In this document: positions 9,847 through 19,787 of the stretch, one piece after another
Layout of the letters: each line of letters starts with the position of its first letter
How positions within the stretch are numbered: position 1 is the first letter of the stretch
Assembly: GCF_014174355.1 (NCBI RefSeq)
Contig: NZ_JABEQF010000002.1
Span: 343,018 to 407,017 of the forward strand
Source: Gluconacetobacter azotocaptans
Lineage (GTDB): Bacteria > Pseudomonadota > Alphaproteobacteria > Acetobacterales > Acetobacteraceae
Reading direction: 5' to 3'
Length of the DNA: 64,000 bases
Made by a program: the position numbers and the translations under genes
The notes under the pieces: model-generated
Told to the model about the DNA's origin: nothing
The model's database searches: none
The model's input: only the letters and a program-made list of their open reading frames with translations

Positions 9847-12608
9847 CGGGCCTGCGCGCGACCATCCGCCTGCAATTCCATAGCGGCTTCACGCTGGACG
9901 ACGCCGCGGCGCGGGTGGATTACTTCGCCGACCTGGGCGTCAGCCATATCTACGCCTCGCCGCTGCTGGCCGCCCGGCCGGGATCGACGCATGGCTACGA
10001 CACCATCGACTATGGCCGGATCAATCCCGAACTGGGGGGCGAAGCCGCCCTGGCCCGGCTGGTCGCGCGGCTGCGCGGCCGGGGGATGGGCCTGATCCTG
10101 GATATCGTGCCGAACCACATGGCGGTCGGCGGCAGCGGAAACCGCTGGTGGGAGGACGTGCTGAGCTGGGGAAAAACCAGCCGCTACGCGCATTTTTTCG
10201 ATATCGACTGGACGCCGCCGGACAGATGGCTGCACGGGCGGGTGCTGCTGCCGTTCCTGGGCAGCCCGTATGGCGAGGCCCTGCGCAACGGCGACATCGT
10301 GCTGCGCCATGACGGGCAGGACGGGACCTTCTTCTGCCAGCATTACGAACATCGCTTTCCGATCTGTCCGCGGAATTATCGCGACCTGTTCGACGGGATC
10401 GACCTTCCGCCCTCCACTGCCGACATCCTTGCGCATCTGCACGCCGCCCCGCCCGCGTCGGCCGACGGCCTGCTGCGCGCGTTCGGCCACTGGGGCAGGA
10501 CGCCGGAAGGGGTGCATGCCATCGGCCGGGCGATCGCCCGGCACGACCCCGCCGCGCCGGGCGGGGGGGAGCGGCTGCATCGCCTGCTGGAACGCCAGCA
10601 TTACCGGCTGGCCTGGTGGCGCACCGCCGGCGACATCATCAACTGGCGGCGTTTCTTCGACATCACCGGGCTGGCCGGCCTGTGCGTCGAATATCCCGAC
10701 GTGTTCGACGCCGTCCATGCCACGGTGTTCTCGCTGTACGCGCGCGGGTTGATCGACGGCGTGCGGGTCGATCATGTCGACGGCCTGACCCGTCCGGCCG
10801 AATATTGCCGGCACCTGCGCCGTCGCCTGTCGGAACTGGCCCCCCTGCGGCCGCCCGGCGTGCCGCCCCACGCCTCGATCCATGTCGAGAAGATCCTGGG
10901 GCCGGGCGAGGCCCTGCCCGAATCCTGGGGCGCCGACGGGTCGACCGGGTATGATTTCCTGGAGCAGGTCGATGCCGTCATGCACGACCCGCGCGGCGAG
11001 GCGCCGCTGACGGATCTGTGGACCTGGGCGGCGGCGGGCGCTCCGTCGTTCGACGTCGAGGAGCGTGCGGCGCGCGGGATGATCCTGTCGGCGGTGCTGG
11101 GCGCGGAATGCGGGCGGCTGGTGCATCTGCTGGGCGGGCTGGCGCGCCGTGACGCGCGGACGCGCGATTTCACCGATGCCGCGATCATGCGTGTCCTGCG
11201 CCGGGTGCTGGTGCATTTCCCCGTCTACCGGACCTATGCCGGCGACATGTCGCGCGCGCCGGCGGCGGCCGACCGCCGGGTGCTGCGCCGGGCCTGCCGG
11301 GCGGCGCGGGCCGACCTTCCCCCTGGGCACGGGCCGGTTCTCGACTGGCTGGAAAAGAGGCTCGGCCCGGCCGGCATGGGGCTGGGGGCCGGCCCCGCCA
11401 TCGCCTGTTTCGAGCATCTCAGCGCGCCGCTCGCCGCCAAGGCGGTCGAGGACACGGCATTCTATCGCTATGGCCGGCTGCTGTCGCGCAACGATGTCGG
11501 CACCCATCCGGCGCTGTTCGCCGGAACGGTCGAGGCGTTCCATGCCGCGAACCTGCTCCGGTTGCGCGATTTTCCGCGCGGGATGCTGGCGACCGCGACG
11601 CACGACCACAAGCGGGGCGAGGATTCGCGCGCCCGGCTGGCCGTCCTGTCCGAAGCGGGCGTGGACTGGGCCCGCCAGGTGGGGGAATGGACCGACCGCA
11701 ACGCCGCATTGCGCGGCCGCGCCCAGGGCGGCCCCGCGCCGGATCGGGCGGACGAACTGATCCTGTATCAGGTCCTGGCCGCGACCTGGCCGATGACGGA
11801 CGCCGCCCCGCACGCCAAGGCCAGCCAGAGTTTTCGCGATCGCATACAGGCATGGCAGACCAAGGCCCTGCGCGAGGCAAAGCGGCACACCAGCTGGACC
11901 GATCCGGACCCGGCGTACGAGGAAGGATGCCGCCGGTTCGTCGACGCCCTGCTGCATGCCGACCCGTCGAACACATTCCTGACGTCGCTGGACGCCGTCG
12001 TCGATCGCATCGCCCCCGCCGGGGCGCTGAACGGGCTGGCCCAGACGCTGCTGCGCCTGACCTGCCCGGGGGTACCCGACCTGTACCAGGGGTGCGAATA
12101 CTGGGATTTCAGCCTGGTCGATCCGGACAATCGCCGGCCGGTCGATTTTCCGGCCCGGGTGGCAAGCCTGGCGGGCGACGGCGATATCACCGCCCTGGCC
12201 CGGCACTGGCGGGACGGTCGGGTGAAGCAGCGCCTGATCCAGGCGGTGCTGCGCCTGCGCCTGGCGCAACCCGCGCTGTTCGCCGACGGGGCCTATGACC
12301 CCATCCGCGTGGTGGGTCCCGGGCGGGGGCAACTGGTCGCCTTTACCCGGACGCTGGACGATTTCTGCCTGCTGGTCATCGCGCCGCGCCTGCCTTTCGC
12401 TCTGTCGCCCGACCCGGCGGACCTATCCTGCGCGGCCTTCCCGCCAACGGGCACGGTGCTGCACTTGCGGGACGATCTGCCCGGATCGTGGACCTCTATC
12501 ATCCGCCCCGGGCGGACCTGCGACGCCGCCGCCCTGCGGCGGCTGGCGATGCTGGATGGCGGCCTGCCGCTGGACGTGCTGATCGGACGGAGGCGCCAGC
12601 CGGAGTGA
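9843..12608 (+). CDS. treY: Malto-oligosyltrehalose synthase
   Basis: Isomerises the reducing-end alpha-1,4 bond of a maltodextrin to an alpha-1,1 bond, making maltooligosyl trehalose for TreZ (GH13_26). The 921-residue length suits the family. Hallmarks are the N-terminal TIRLQFHSGFTLDDAAARV, SPLLAARPGSTHGYD, DIVPNHMAV (Asp87) and GVRVDHVDGLTRP (Asp310), followed by IHVEKILGPGE with the acid glutamate, and the C-terminal CPGVPDLYQGCEYWDFSLVDPDNRRPVD. It is the last gene of the operon; the next gene starts 116 bp later behind its own promoter. Confidence 0.95.
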   Translation: MTGLRATIRLQFHSGFTLDDAAARVDYFADLGVSHIYASPLLAARPGSTHGYDTIDYGRINPELGGEAALARLVARLRGRGMGLILDIVPNHMAVGGSGNRWWEDVLSWGKTSRYAHFFDIDWTPPDRWLHGRVLLPFLGSPYGEALRNGDIVLRHDGQDGTFFCQHYEHRFPICPRNYRDLFDGIDLPPSTADILAHLHAAPPASADGLLRAFGHWGRTPEGVHAIGRAIARHDPAAPGGGERLHRLLERQHYRLAWWRTAGDIINWRRFFDITGLAGLCVEYPDVFDAVHATVFSLYARGLIDGVRVDHVDGLTRPAEYCRHLRRRLSELAPLRPPGVPPHASIHVEKILGPGEALPESWGADGSTGYDFLEQVDAVMHDPRGEAPLTDLWTWAAAGAPSFDVEERAARGMILSAVLGAECGRLVHLLGGLARRDARTRDFTDAAIMRVLRRVLVHFPVYRTYAGDMSRAPAAADRRVLRRACRAARADLPPGHGPVLDWLEKRLGPAGMGLGAGPAIACFEHLSAPLAAKAVEDTAFYRYGRLLSRNDVGTHPALFAGTVEAFHAANLLRLRDFPRGMLATATHDHKRGEDSRARLAVLSEAGVDWARQVGEWTDRNAALRGRAQGGPAPDRADELILYQVLAATWPMTDAAPHAKASQSFRDRIQAWQTKALREAKRHTSWTDPDPAYEEGCRRFVDALLHADPSNTFLTSLDAVVDRIAPAGALNGLAQTLLRLTCPGVPDLYQGCEYWDFSLVDPDNRRPVDFPARVASLAGDGDITALARHWRDGRVKQRLIQAVLRLRLAQPALFADGAYDPIRVVGPGRGQLVAFTRTLDDFCLLVIAPRLPFALSPDPADLSCAAFPPTGTVLHLRDDLPGSWTSIIRPGRTCDAAALRRLAMLDGGLPLDVLIGRRRQPE

Positions 12609-12627
12609 GAGAGCAGAGGGGGCCGGA

Positions 12628-12657
12628 TTGACACGGCGCGGACGGTGTGGCTATCGA
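12628..12657 (+). promoter_or_regulatory. Probable sigma-70 promoter of hutH
   Basis: A perfect TTGACA (12628-12633) is followed after 18 bases by TATCGA (12652-12657), a weaker -10. It sits in the gap between treY and hutH, and HutC-like boxes start right at its downstream edge, where a repressor would block initiation. The -10 is the uncertain part. Confidence 0.5.
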
Positions 12658-12681
12658 ATGGTATATACAAGTATATTCAAG
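12658..12681. promoter_or_regulatory. Two overlapping HutC-like operator boxes
   Basis: The AT-rich stretch ATGGTATATACAAG (12658-12671) matches, from memory, 12 of 14 positions of the GntR-family HutC operator core CTTGTATATACAAG. A second copy, CAAGTATATTCAAG (12668-12681), shares the CAAG and matches 11 of 14. Within it ATATAC-AA-GTATAT is a dyad. The position between the promoter and the hutH start suits repression relieved by urocanate. No hutC gene is in the window. Confidence 0.5.
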
Positions 12682-12724
12682 GCTTCGCCATGACCGTCTC
12701 CCTCCTTCGTCCGGCCGGCCGGCG

Positions 12725-14275
12725 ATGACCGATTCCTTCATCCTGATGCCGGGGACGCTCGGCCTTGCGGACCTGCGGCGGTTCGCCTTCTCGGCCCCCA
12801 GCCTGGCCCTGGCGGAGGGCGTGCGCACGCTGCTGGACGACGCCGCGGGGTCCGTCGCGCGGATCGTGGCCGACGGCAAGCCGGTCTATGGCGTCAACAC
12901 CGGCTTCGGCAAACTGGCCAAGACCCGGATCGCGGACGCCAATCTGCGCGACCTGCAACGGAACCTGGTGCTGAGCCACGCGGCGGGGATCGGCGCGCCG
13001 ATGGACGCGCGCACGGTGCGGCTGATCATGCTGCTGAAGGCGAACGGGCTGGGCCGCGGCTATTCGGGCGTGCGGGCCGATGTCGTCCAGCTGCTGCTGG
13101 ACATGTGCAATCGCGGCGTGCTGCCGGTCATTCCGCAGAAGGGATCGGTCGGCGCGTCGGGCGACCTGGCCCCGCTGGCCCACATGACGGCGGTGATGAT
13201 CGGCGAGGGCCAGGCCACCTTCGAGGGCCGCATCCTGCCGGGCGGCGAGGCCCTGCGGGCGGCGGGCCTGGCCCCGCTGGTGCTGGGTGCGAAAGAAGGG
13301 CTGGCGCTGCTGAACGGCACGCAGGCCTCGACCGCGCTGGCGCTGGTGGCGCTGTTCGATGCCGAACGGCTGTTCCAGGCGGCGCTGGTCACCGGCGCGC
13401 TGACCCTGGATGCGGCCCGGGGCACCGACGCCCCGTTCGACCCCAGGCTGCATGCCCTGCGCGGCCAGAAGGGGCAGATCGAATGCGCCGCCGTCTATCG
13501 CGCGCTGATGGCGGGTTCGGCGATCCGCGCCTCGCACCGCGAGGACGATGAACGGGTTCAGGACCCGTACTGCCTGCGCTGCCAGCCGCAGGTGATGGGG
13601 GCGTGCCTGGACAATCTGCGTCACGCGGCATCCGTCCTGCTGATCGAGGCGAACGCGGTGTCGGACAACCCCATCCATTTCGCCGACACCGACGAGATGC
13701 TGTCGGGCGGCAATTTCCATGCCGAGCCGGTGGCCATCGCCGCCGACCTGATGGCCATCGCGGTGTCGGAAATCGGCGCGATCGCCGAACGCCGGCTGGC
13801 CCTGCTGGTCGATGCGCAGATGAGCGGCCTGCCCCCCTTCCTGGTGCGCGACAGCGGGCTGAATTCGGGCTTCATGATCGCGCAGGTCACGGCGGCGGCG
13901 CTGGCGTCGGAAAACAAGACGCTGGCCCATCCCGCCAGCGTGGACAGCCTGCCCACCTCGGCCAACCAGGAAGACCACGTCAGCATGGCCACGTTCGCGG
14001 CCCGGCGGGTGGGCGATATCGTGGCGAACGTGCGCGATATCGTCGCCATCGAGTATCTGGCGGCGGTGCAGGGGATCGACTTCCTGTCCCCGCTGGAGAC
14101 CTCGGCCCCGCTGGCCCGCGCGGTTGCCGCCCTGCGCGGCAAGGTGGCCTTCTACGACCGCGACCGCGTGTTCACCCCTGATATCGAGGCCGCGCGCGAC
14201 CTGATCGCCGCCGGCGTGCCGGTGGCGGCGGTGGGCGCGGACAGACGCCTGCCGGTGCTGGACGCCGCCGCCTGA
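12725..14275 (+). CDS. hutH: Histidine ammonia-lyase
   Basis: Removes ammonia from L-histidine to give trans-urocanate, the first step of histidine breakdown (cytoplasmic, homotetramer). The self-forming MIO cofactor comes from Ala-Ser-Gly, seen here at 144-146 in [15 protein letters not shown], very near the usual 142-144. Other marks are [11 protein letters not shown] near the N-terminus, the NGTQAST region and the C-terminal SADQEDHVS-like stretch ([12 protein letters not shown]). I choose the ATG at 12725 (516 residues); the frame is open upstream but that would translate the operator region. No hutU, hutI or hutG lies beside it, so the rest of the pathway must be elsewhere or absent. The gap to actA (184 bp) shows no clear promoter. 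Confidence 0.95.
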   Translation: MTDSFILMPGTLGLADLRRFAFSAPSLALAEGVRTLLDDAAGSVARIVADGKPVYGVNTGFGKLAKTRIADANLRDLQRNLVLSHAAGIGAPMDARTVRLIMLLKANGLGRGYSGVRADVVQLLLDMCNRGVLPVIPQKGSVGASGDLAPLAHMTAVMIGEGQATFEGRILPGGEALRAAGLAPLVLGAKEGLALLNGTQASTALALVALFDAERLFQAALVTGALTLDAARGTDAPFDPRLHALRGQKGQIECAAVYRALMAGSAIRASHREDDERVQDPYCLRCQPQVMGACLDNLRHAASVLLIEANAVSDNPIHFADTDEMLSGGNFHAEPVAIAADLMAIAVSEIGAIAERRLALLVDAQMSGLPPFLVRDSGLNSGFMIAQVTAAALASENKTLAHPASVDSLPTSANQEDHVSMATFAARRVGDIVANVRDIVAIEYLAAVQGIDFLSPLETSAPLARAVAALRGKVAFYDRDRVFTPDIEAARDLIAAGVPVAAVGADRRLPVLDAAA

Positions 14276-14459
14276 CCGGCCCCCATCCGCGCGCGTAGCC
14301 AAAGGCGGTTCCCCCTCCGGATCATTCCGCCGTGCGGTCACCGCGACGTGATGGGATCGTTTTCCGTCCCGGTTGCGTTCGAGGTGGGAACGATGCGGGG
14401 CTGGATCGGGCTACCCGCCCGATCCGCAGGGCCCCGTTCAGCGAGGTGGAACACGGCCG

Positions 14460-15113
14460 ATGGCGGCGGTATTCAGTCCACGTGCCAATGTCATCGTTAC
14501 GGTAGTAATGCTTGGGGCCGTGGGCATCGTCGTCGGCGTGTGCCTGTGGTGGTTCGCGTGGCCGCGATCCGATTACGTCCGGCATGTCGGCTGGGCGATC
14601 CAGCAGCCGGTTCCGTTCAGCCACCAGCACCATGTGGCGGGGCTGGGCATCGATTGTCGGTTCTGCCACAGCAGCGTGGAGCGCAGCGCGCAGGCCAGCC
14701 TGCCGCCGACCTTCACCTGCATGACGTGTCATTCCCAGATCTGGACCAATGCCGCCCTGCTGGCGGAGGTGCGTGACAGCCTGTCGGAAAACCGGCCGAT
14801 CGTCTGGGCGCGTGTGACGGATGTTCCGGATTACGTTTATTTCAATCACAGCATCCATGTTTCCAAAGGTGTAGGCTGCGAGAGCTGCCATGGCAACGTG
14901 GCGCGCATGCCCCTGACCTACAAGGCGAAGACGCTGACGATGCAGTTCTGCCTGGACTGCCATCGCGATCCGGGGCCGAATTTGCGGCCGCTTGCGAACA
15001 TCTATGACATGGACTGGCATCCGGACCACGCCACCCCGCCCCCCGCCGAGCTGATGCGCGCGTACCATATCGGCGGCCGCAACCTGACGGAGTGCTCGAT
15101 ATGCCATCGCTAG
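14460..15113 (+). CDS. actA: Alternative complex III subunit A, pentahaem cytochrome c
   Basis: Electron-transfer subunit of the alternative complex III, a membrane quinol oxidase that replaces cytochrome bc1. The 217-residue protein has one N-terminal membrane anchor (residues about 11-33) and five CxxCH haem sites at Cys 66, 87, 140, 164 and 212, matching the family's five haems; several extra histidines (HQHH, HSIH) can serve as axial ligands. GAGGTGGA lies ten bases before the chosen ATG; an upstream in-frame start exists but would put a charged stretch before the anchor. The stop lies inside the next gene, so translation is coupled. Confidence 0.93.
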   Translation: MAAVFSPRANVIVTVVMLGAVGIVVGVCLWWFAWPRSDYVRHVGWAIQQPVPFSHQHHVAGLGIDCRFCHSSVERSAQASLPPTFTCMTCHSQIWTNAALLAEVRDSLSENRPIVWARVTDVPDYVYFNHSIHVSKGVGCESCHGNVARMPLTYKAKTLTMQFCLDCHRDPGPNLRPLANIYDMDWHPDHATPPPAELMRAYHIGGRNLTECSICHR

Positions 15114-17935
15114 AGGGGCTGCCGGGTGACGAACGGGACTGGGTCCGGCGTTTTCCGCATCTGGAACAGGCCCTGGCGCATCCGCTGGACCGGCGGCGGA
15201 CGCTGAAACTGCTGGCCCTGGCGCTGGCCGGCGGCGGGCTGGCGGGGTGCGACCCGGGCACACCCGATCGCGGTTTCGTCTCGGCGGTGCGGGCGGCACC
15301 GGGGGTGATTCCGGGGGTGCCCAACATCTATGCCAGCGCGCATGTGCGCGACGGCTATGCCCACGGCATTCTGGTCACCCACCAGATGGGGCGGCCGACC
15401 AAGGTGGAAGGCAACCCCGCGCATCCCGCCAGCCTGGGCGCCACCGACATCTTCGCCCAGGCCGCGATCCAGGATTTCTACGACCCCGACCGGGCCAGCG
15501 GGCCCCTGCACGACGGCATGCCGGCGGCCTGGCAGGAGGTGACGACCGCGTTGCAGGCGGTGCGCGCGCCGGACGGCATGGCGCCCGCGTCCGGCCTGCG
15601 CATCCTGACCGGAACAGTCACGTCGCCGACGCTTGGGGCGGCGATCGACGCGTTGCTGGCGGCCCATCCCGGCGCGGTCTGGCATCGATGGGACGCCATC
15701 GGGCGGGATGCGGCGCGGCAGGGCGCGGCCCAGGCCTATGGCCGCCCGGCGATGGTGATCCCGGACCTGAGGCAGGTCGATGTCGCCCTGGCCGTGGACA
15801 GCGACCTGCTGGACAGCGCGCCCGGTCATCTGCGCCATGCCCGGGCCTTCGCCGGGCGGCGCAACCCGGTGCAAGGGCCGATGAACCGCCTGTATGCCGT
15901 GGAACCGACGCCCAGCCTGACGGGCGTTGCCGCCGACCACCGCTTTGTCGCGGCCCCGGCCGTCTGCGACGAGATCATCGGGCGGCTGGGCGCGGCTATC
16001 CTGCATAACGCGGCGCCCTCAGGCGGGCCGGACTGGCTGGGGGCGGTGGTGGCCGACCTGCGCGCCCATCCCGGGCGGGCGCTGATCCATCTCGGCCCCG
16101 ACCACGGGGCCGAAGCCCACGCGAGCGTGCATGCGATGAACGAGGCGCTGGGCGGACGGGGCAGGGCGTTCGACGTCTTTGAGCCGCCAGACTATCGGCC
16201 CGCGCAGCCAACCTCGACCTTATCGGCGCTGATGGATGACATGGAGAACGGGCGCGTCCGGGCGCTGCTGATCCTGGACGTCAATCCGGTCTATCAGGTG
16301 CCCCGCTTTGCCGCGGCGCTGCCGCGCGTCCCCCTCAGCGTCGCGCTGGCGGACCGGCCGCACGAGACGGCGCAGGCGGCCCGCTGGCACGTTCCGCTGG
16401 CCCATGGGTTCGAGGACTGGGGCGACGCCCGCGCCGACGACGGCACGGCGACGATCCTGCAGCCGCAGGCCATGCCGCTTTATGGCGGGATGAGCGCCGT
16501 GACCATCCTGCGCGCCTGCGCCGGGGACGCCGCCCGGTCGGCGCGGGAGCAGGTGCGGCAAACGTGGCGGGAGCGGCTGGCGTCCGAGGCCGAGTGGCGC
16601 GCGGCGCTGGCGGCCGGCGTGGTGCCGGGTACCGCCGCCGCGCGCATCGATGCGCCGATCGCGCCCGTCACGCCGTCGGCGTCCCCCCCCGCCGCACCGG
16701 CGGAGTTGACCCTGCTGCTGCGGCCCGACCCGCATTTGTGGGACGGGCGCGAGGCGAACAATCCCTGGTTGCAGGAACTGCCGCGACCGCTGAGCAAGAC
16801 CGTCTGGGGCAATCCGCTGCTGATTCCGCCGGACCTGGCGCGATCGCGGGGCCTGCGCAACGGGGATGAGGTTACGCTGTCGGTGGGCGCGCGCCGCGTC
16901 GCGTTGCCGGTGTGGGTGCAGCCGGGGCAGGCATCGGGCTGCGTCGTCGGCCTGCTGGGGTCGGGCCGGCGGCATGCCGGGGCGACGGGCGACGGGGTCG
17001 GCACGGACCTGTATCCGCTGCGCGACCCCGCCGGGCCGGTGCGGATTGTCGCCACCGGCCGCGCGGTGGCCGTCGCCTGCACCGAGCACCATGCCACGCT
17101 GGTCGCCGACGCGCCGTCCGACATCGTGCGGCACGGCACGCTGGCGCGGTTCCGGCAGGATGCGGGATTTCTGGGGAAGATGCAGGATCATCCGGTACCC
17201 GCCGCCGCCCTGTACCGGCGCGACCCCGGCGCTCCGGTGGCGTGGGGCATGAGCATCGACCTGAATGCCTGCATCGGCTGCAACGCCTGCATGACTGCCT
17301 GCCAGGCGGAGAACAACGTGCCGGTGGTGGGGCGGGACGAGGTGCTGCGCCAGCGCGAGATGCACTGGCTGCGCATTGATCGGACCTATGAAGGAACGCA
17401 GGACACCCCGGACACGTTCTTCCAGCCGATGCTCTGCATGCATTGCGAACAGGCGCCTTGCGAGACGGTCTGCCCCGTCGGCGCCACGACGCATGATTCG
17501 GAGGGCCTGAACGTGATGGTCTACAACCGATGCGTCGGCACGAAATTCTGTTCCAACAACTGTCCTTACAAGGTCAGGCGATTCAATTATTTCGCCTTCG
17601 CCGAGCAGGAACGCCGGCCGCCGATCAGCCGCAATCCGGACGTTTCGGTCCGCGCGCGCGGCGTGATGGAAAAATGCACCTTCTGCGTCCAGCGGATCGC
17701 GCAGGCGCGCATCGCGGCCGACCGCGACGGCACGGCGGAACAGGTGGTGACGGCCTGCCAGGCCGCATGTCCCACGCAGGCCATCACCTTCGGCGACATC
17801 AACGATCCTGGCGCTGCCGTCAGCCATCGCAAGGCCAGCCCGCTGACGTATGTGGTGCTGCCCGAACAGGGCACGCATCCGCGCGTGACCTATGAGGGGC
17901 GTATCCGCAACCGCAATCCGGCGATCGAACTGTGA
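15101..17935 (+). CDS. actB: Alternative complex III subunit B, iron-sulfur protein
   Basis: Large periplasmic-face subunit of the alternative complex III that carries electrons from quinol oxidation to ActA. The 944-residue chain starts with a twin-arginine-like stretch (DRRRTLKLLALALAGG) ending in a lipobox, LAGC, with Cys50 as the likely lipid-modified residue. A long molybdopterin-oxidoreductase-like part (about 60-700) is known in this family to lack the cofactor. The ferredoxin part (about 715-900) has four cysteine groups: CIGCNACMTAC from 724, CMHCEQAPCETVCP, CVGTKFCSNNCP and CTFC...CQAACP, consistent with three 4Fe-4S and one 3Fe-4S cluster. The ATG at 15101 has GGAG eight bases upstream and overlaps actA by 13 bp. 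Confidence 0.93.
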   Translation: MPSLEGLPGDERDWVRRFPHLEQALAHPLDRRRTLKLLALALAGGGLAGCDPGTPDRGFVSAVRAAPGVIPGVPNIYASAHVRDGYAHGILVTHQMGRPTKVEGNPAHPASLGATDIFAQAAIQDFYDPDRASGPLHDGMPAAWQEVTTALQAVRAPDGMAPASGLRILTGTVTSPTLGAAIDALLAAHPGAVWHRWDAIGRDAARQGAAQAYGRPAMVIPDLRQVDVALAVDSDLLDSAPGHLRHARAFAGRRNPVQGPMNRLYAVEPTPSLTGVAADHRFVAAPAVCDEIIGRLGAAILHNAAPSGGPDWLGAVVADLRAHPGRALIHLGPDHGAEAHASVHAMNEALGGRGRAFDVFEPPDYRPAQPTSTLSALMDDMENGRVRALLILDVNPVYQVPRFAAALPRVPLSVALADRPHETAQAARWHVPLAHGFEDWGDARADDGTATILQPQAMPLYGGMSAVTILRACAGDAARSAREQVRQTWRERLASEAEWRAALAAGVVPGTAAARIDAPIAPVTPSASPPAAPAELTLLLRPDPHLWDGREANNPWLQELPRPLSKTVWGNPLLIPPDLARSRGLRNGDEVTLSVGARRVALPVWVQPGQASGCVVGLLGSGRRHAGATGDGVGTDLYPLRDPAGPVRIVATGRAVAVACTEHHATLVADAPSDIVRHGTLARFRQDAGFLGKMQDHPVPAAALYRRDPGAPVAWGMSIDLNACIGCNACMTACQAENNVPVVGRDEVLRQREMHWLRIDRTYEGTQDTPDTFFQPMLCMHCEQAPCETVCPVGATTHDSEGLNVMVYNRCVGTKFCSNNCPYKVRRFNYFAFAEQERRPPISRNPDVSVRARGVMEKCTFCVQRIAQARIAADRDGTAEQVVTACQAACPTQAITFGDINDPGAAVSHRKASPLTYVVLPEQGTHPRVTYEGRIRNRNPAIEL

Positions 17936-19290
17936 GCGGCCCGGCCGTCATCGCTCCGGTCGTGGCGCCTGGCGAGACCGCACAATCGCTGACCGAGCGC
18001 ATCTGCGCGGTGACGCTGCGCGAGGGCGCGCGCCCCTGGACACCGCTGTGGTGGTGGGCGGCCTTCGCGGTGTCGCTGGGGCTGCTGGGGATAGGCGTGA
18101 TCGCGGTCGGGTGGCTGTTCTATGCCGGCCTGGGCATCTGGGGCATCGACTGGCCGGTGGTCTGGGGGCTGGATATCCTCAATTACGTCTGGTGGATCGC
18201 CATCGCCTCGGGCGGCACGTTCATCTCGGCGCTGTTCTTCCTGCTGGGGGTGGAGTGGCGCACGGCGCTGAACCGGCTGGCCGAGAGCCTGACCCTGTGC
18301 GCGGCCCTGTGCGCAGCGATTTTTCCGATCCTGCATCTGGGGCGGCCGTGGTTCTTCTACTGGCTGTTTCCCTACCCGAACACCATGGGGCTGTGGGCGC
18401 AGTTCCGCAGCCCGCTGGTGTGGGATTTCTTCGCGATCCTGACGTACGTTCTGGCGTCGATCCTGTTCTGGTATTTCGGCTTGCTGCCCGATCTTGCGAC
18501 CTTGCGCGACCGGGCGCAGGGGCAGGGGCGGCGCGTATTTTACGGCGTGCTGGCCCTGGGTTTTCGGGGATCGGGCCGGCAGTGGCGGCATTATCGGTCG
18601 GTCTATGCCGTCATGGCCGCCCTGATGGCGCCGCTGGTGGTGTCGGTGCACAGCATCGTGGGCATGGATTTTGCGGGCAGCGCCGCCACCGGCTGGCATT
18701 CCACGCAGTTTCCGCCGTTCTTCGTGTTCGGCGCAGCGCTGTCGGGGTTTGCCGTGGTACTGCTGGCCATCCTGCCGCTGCGGTCGCTGCTGGGCCTGCA
18801 CGCCTATGTGACCGAGCGGCATATCGACGTGCTGGGCCGGCTGTTCCTGACCAGCAGCCTGTGCGTCGGCTATGCCTATGTCATGGACGCCTTCAGCACG
18901 TTCTACGGGCCGGACGAGGCGGACCGGACGATGTTCCTCATGCGCGTCTTCGGCCTGTATGCGCCGGTCTATTGGGGCACCATCCTCCTGAACATCGTGT
19001 TTCCGCAGTTGCTGTGGTGGCGGTCGGTGCGGCTGACGCAGCCGCTGGTCTGGCTGATCGGCCTGGGGGTGCTGGTGGGCATGTGGCTGGAACGGTTCCA
19101 GATCATCGTGACCAGCCTGGCGCGTACGCAACTGCCCTCGGCCTGGGGGCACTACACGCCGACGATATGGGAATGGAGCCTGCTGTTCGGCACGATCGGG
19201 CTGTTCCTGACCACGTTCCTGCTGATCGTGCGGCTGATGCCGGTGGTGGCGATGGCCGAAATGCGGGCGATGCTGCGGGGGCCGGCATGA
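17932..19290 (+). CDS. actC: Alternative complex III subunit C, quinol-binding NrfD-like protein
   Basis: Integral membrane subunit of the NrfD/PsrC family that binds quinol and delivers electrons to the ActB clusters. The 452-residue sequence has about ten hydrophobic segments, and shows family-like stretches such as NYVWWIAIASGGTFISALFFL, HLGRPWFFYWLFPYPN and FYGVLALGFRG. It starts with GTG overlapping the actB stop (GTGA) and its stop overlaps the ATG of actD. ActC and ActF are homologous; this copy, next to actB, is the one expected to hold the quinol site. Confidence 0.92.
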   Translation: MSGPAVIAPVVAPGETAQSLTERICAVTLREGARPWTPLWWWAAFAVSLGLLGIGVIAVGWLFYAGLGIWGIDWPVVWGLDILNYVWWIAIASGGTFISALFFLLGVEWRTALNRLAESLTLCAALCAAIFPILHLGRPWFFYWLFPYPNTMGLWAQFRSPLVWDFFAILTYVLASILFWYFGLLPDLATLRDRAQGQGRRVFYGVLALGFRGSGRQWRHYRSVYAVMAALMAPLVVSVHSIVGMDFAGSAATGWHSTQFPPFFVFGAALSGFAVVLLAILPLRSLLGLHAYVTERHIDVLGRLFLTSSLCVGYAYVMDAFSTFYGPDEADRTMFLMRVFGLYAPVYWGTILLNIVFPQLLWWRSVRLTQPLVWLIGLGVLVGMWLERFQIIVTSLARTQLPSAWGHYTPTIWEWSLLFGTIGLFLTTFLLIVRLMPVVAMAEMRAMLRGPA

Positions 19291-19787
19291 TCGTCGCCGC
19301 CTTCGCCACCGAAGCCGCGATGAGGGAGGCCGCCGCCGAGATCCGGCGGGGCGATCCCGGCGGCGTCGAGACCTATATGGCGATGGAACCGGGCGAGGCA
19401 CAGGGTGGGGCGGAAGGCGGGTCCGTCCTGCCGGCGGTGATGCTGTGCGGCGGGGTCGCGGGCGGGCTGGGCGGCTTCCTGATGCAGGCCTATGCCACGA
19501 CCATCAGCTATCCGCAGAACATCGGCGGCCGGCCGGACCTGTCCTGGCCCGCTTACATTCCCACCACCTTCGAACTGGCGGTGCTGGGCGCCGTGGTCGC
19601 CGGCATGGCCGGGTTCCTGGTGCTGGCCGGGATGCCGCGCCTGTACGACCCCGTTGACCTGGCGGAGGGCATGCGCGCGGCGATGCTGGGGGGCTATGTT
19701 CTGGTCGCGCGTCCCGCCGATGCCGCCCGCGCGCGCCAGGTGCTGTCCCGCCACGCCGCGATCGGGATCGAGGACGTGGCGGAATGA
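19287..19787 (+). CDS. actD: Alternative complex III subunit D
   Basis: Small membrane subunit (166 residues) of the alternative complex III, belonging to the DUF3341 family. A short soluble N-terminus is followed by two membrane segments (LPAVMLCGGVAGGLGGFLM and FELAVLGAVVAGMAGFLVLAG) around YATTISYPQNIGGRPDLSWP, a loop typical of the family, then a soluble tail. The real start is the ATG overlapping the actC stop. Function is structural; no cofactor ligands are seen. Confidence 0.88.
   Translation: MIVAAFATEAAMREAAAEIRRGDPGGVETYMAMEPGEAQGGAEGGSVLPAVMLCGGVAGGLGGFLMQAYATTISYPQNIGGRPDLSWPAYIPTTFELAVLGAVVAGMAGFLVLAGMPRLYDPVDLAEGMRAAMLGGYVLVARPADAARARQVLSRHAAIGIEDVAE

Noticed and set aside
9756..12332. 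Long minus-strand open frame opposite treY
   Set aside because: Shadow of treY; no recognisable family.
15101..17935. ActB as a catalytic molybdopterin oxidoreductase (polysulfide or nitrate reductase)
   Set aside because: The actABCDEF order and the fused ferredoxin part identify alternative complex III, whose large subunit is known to lack the cofactor.
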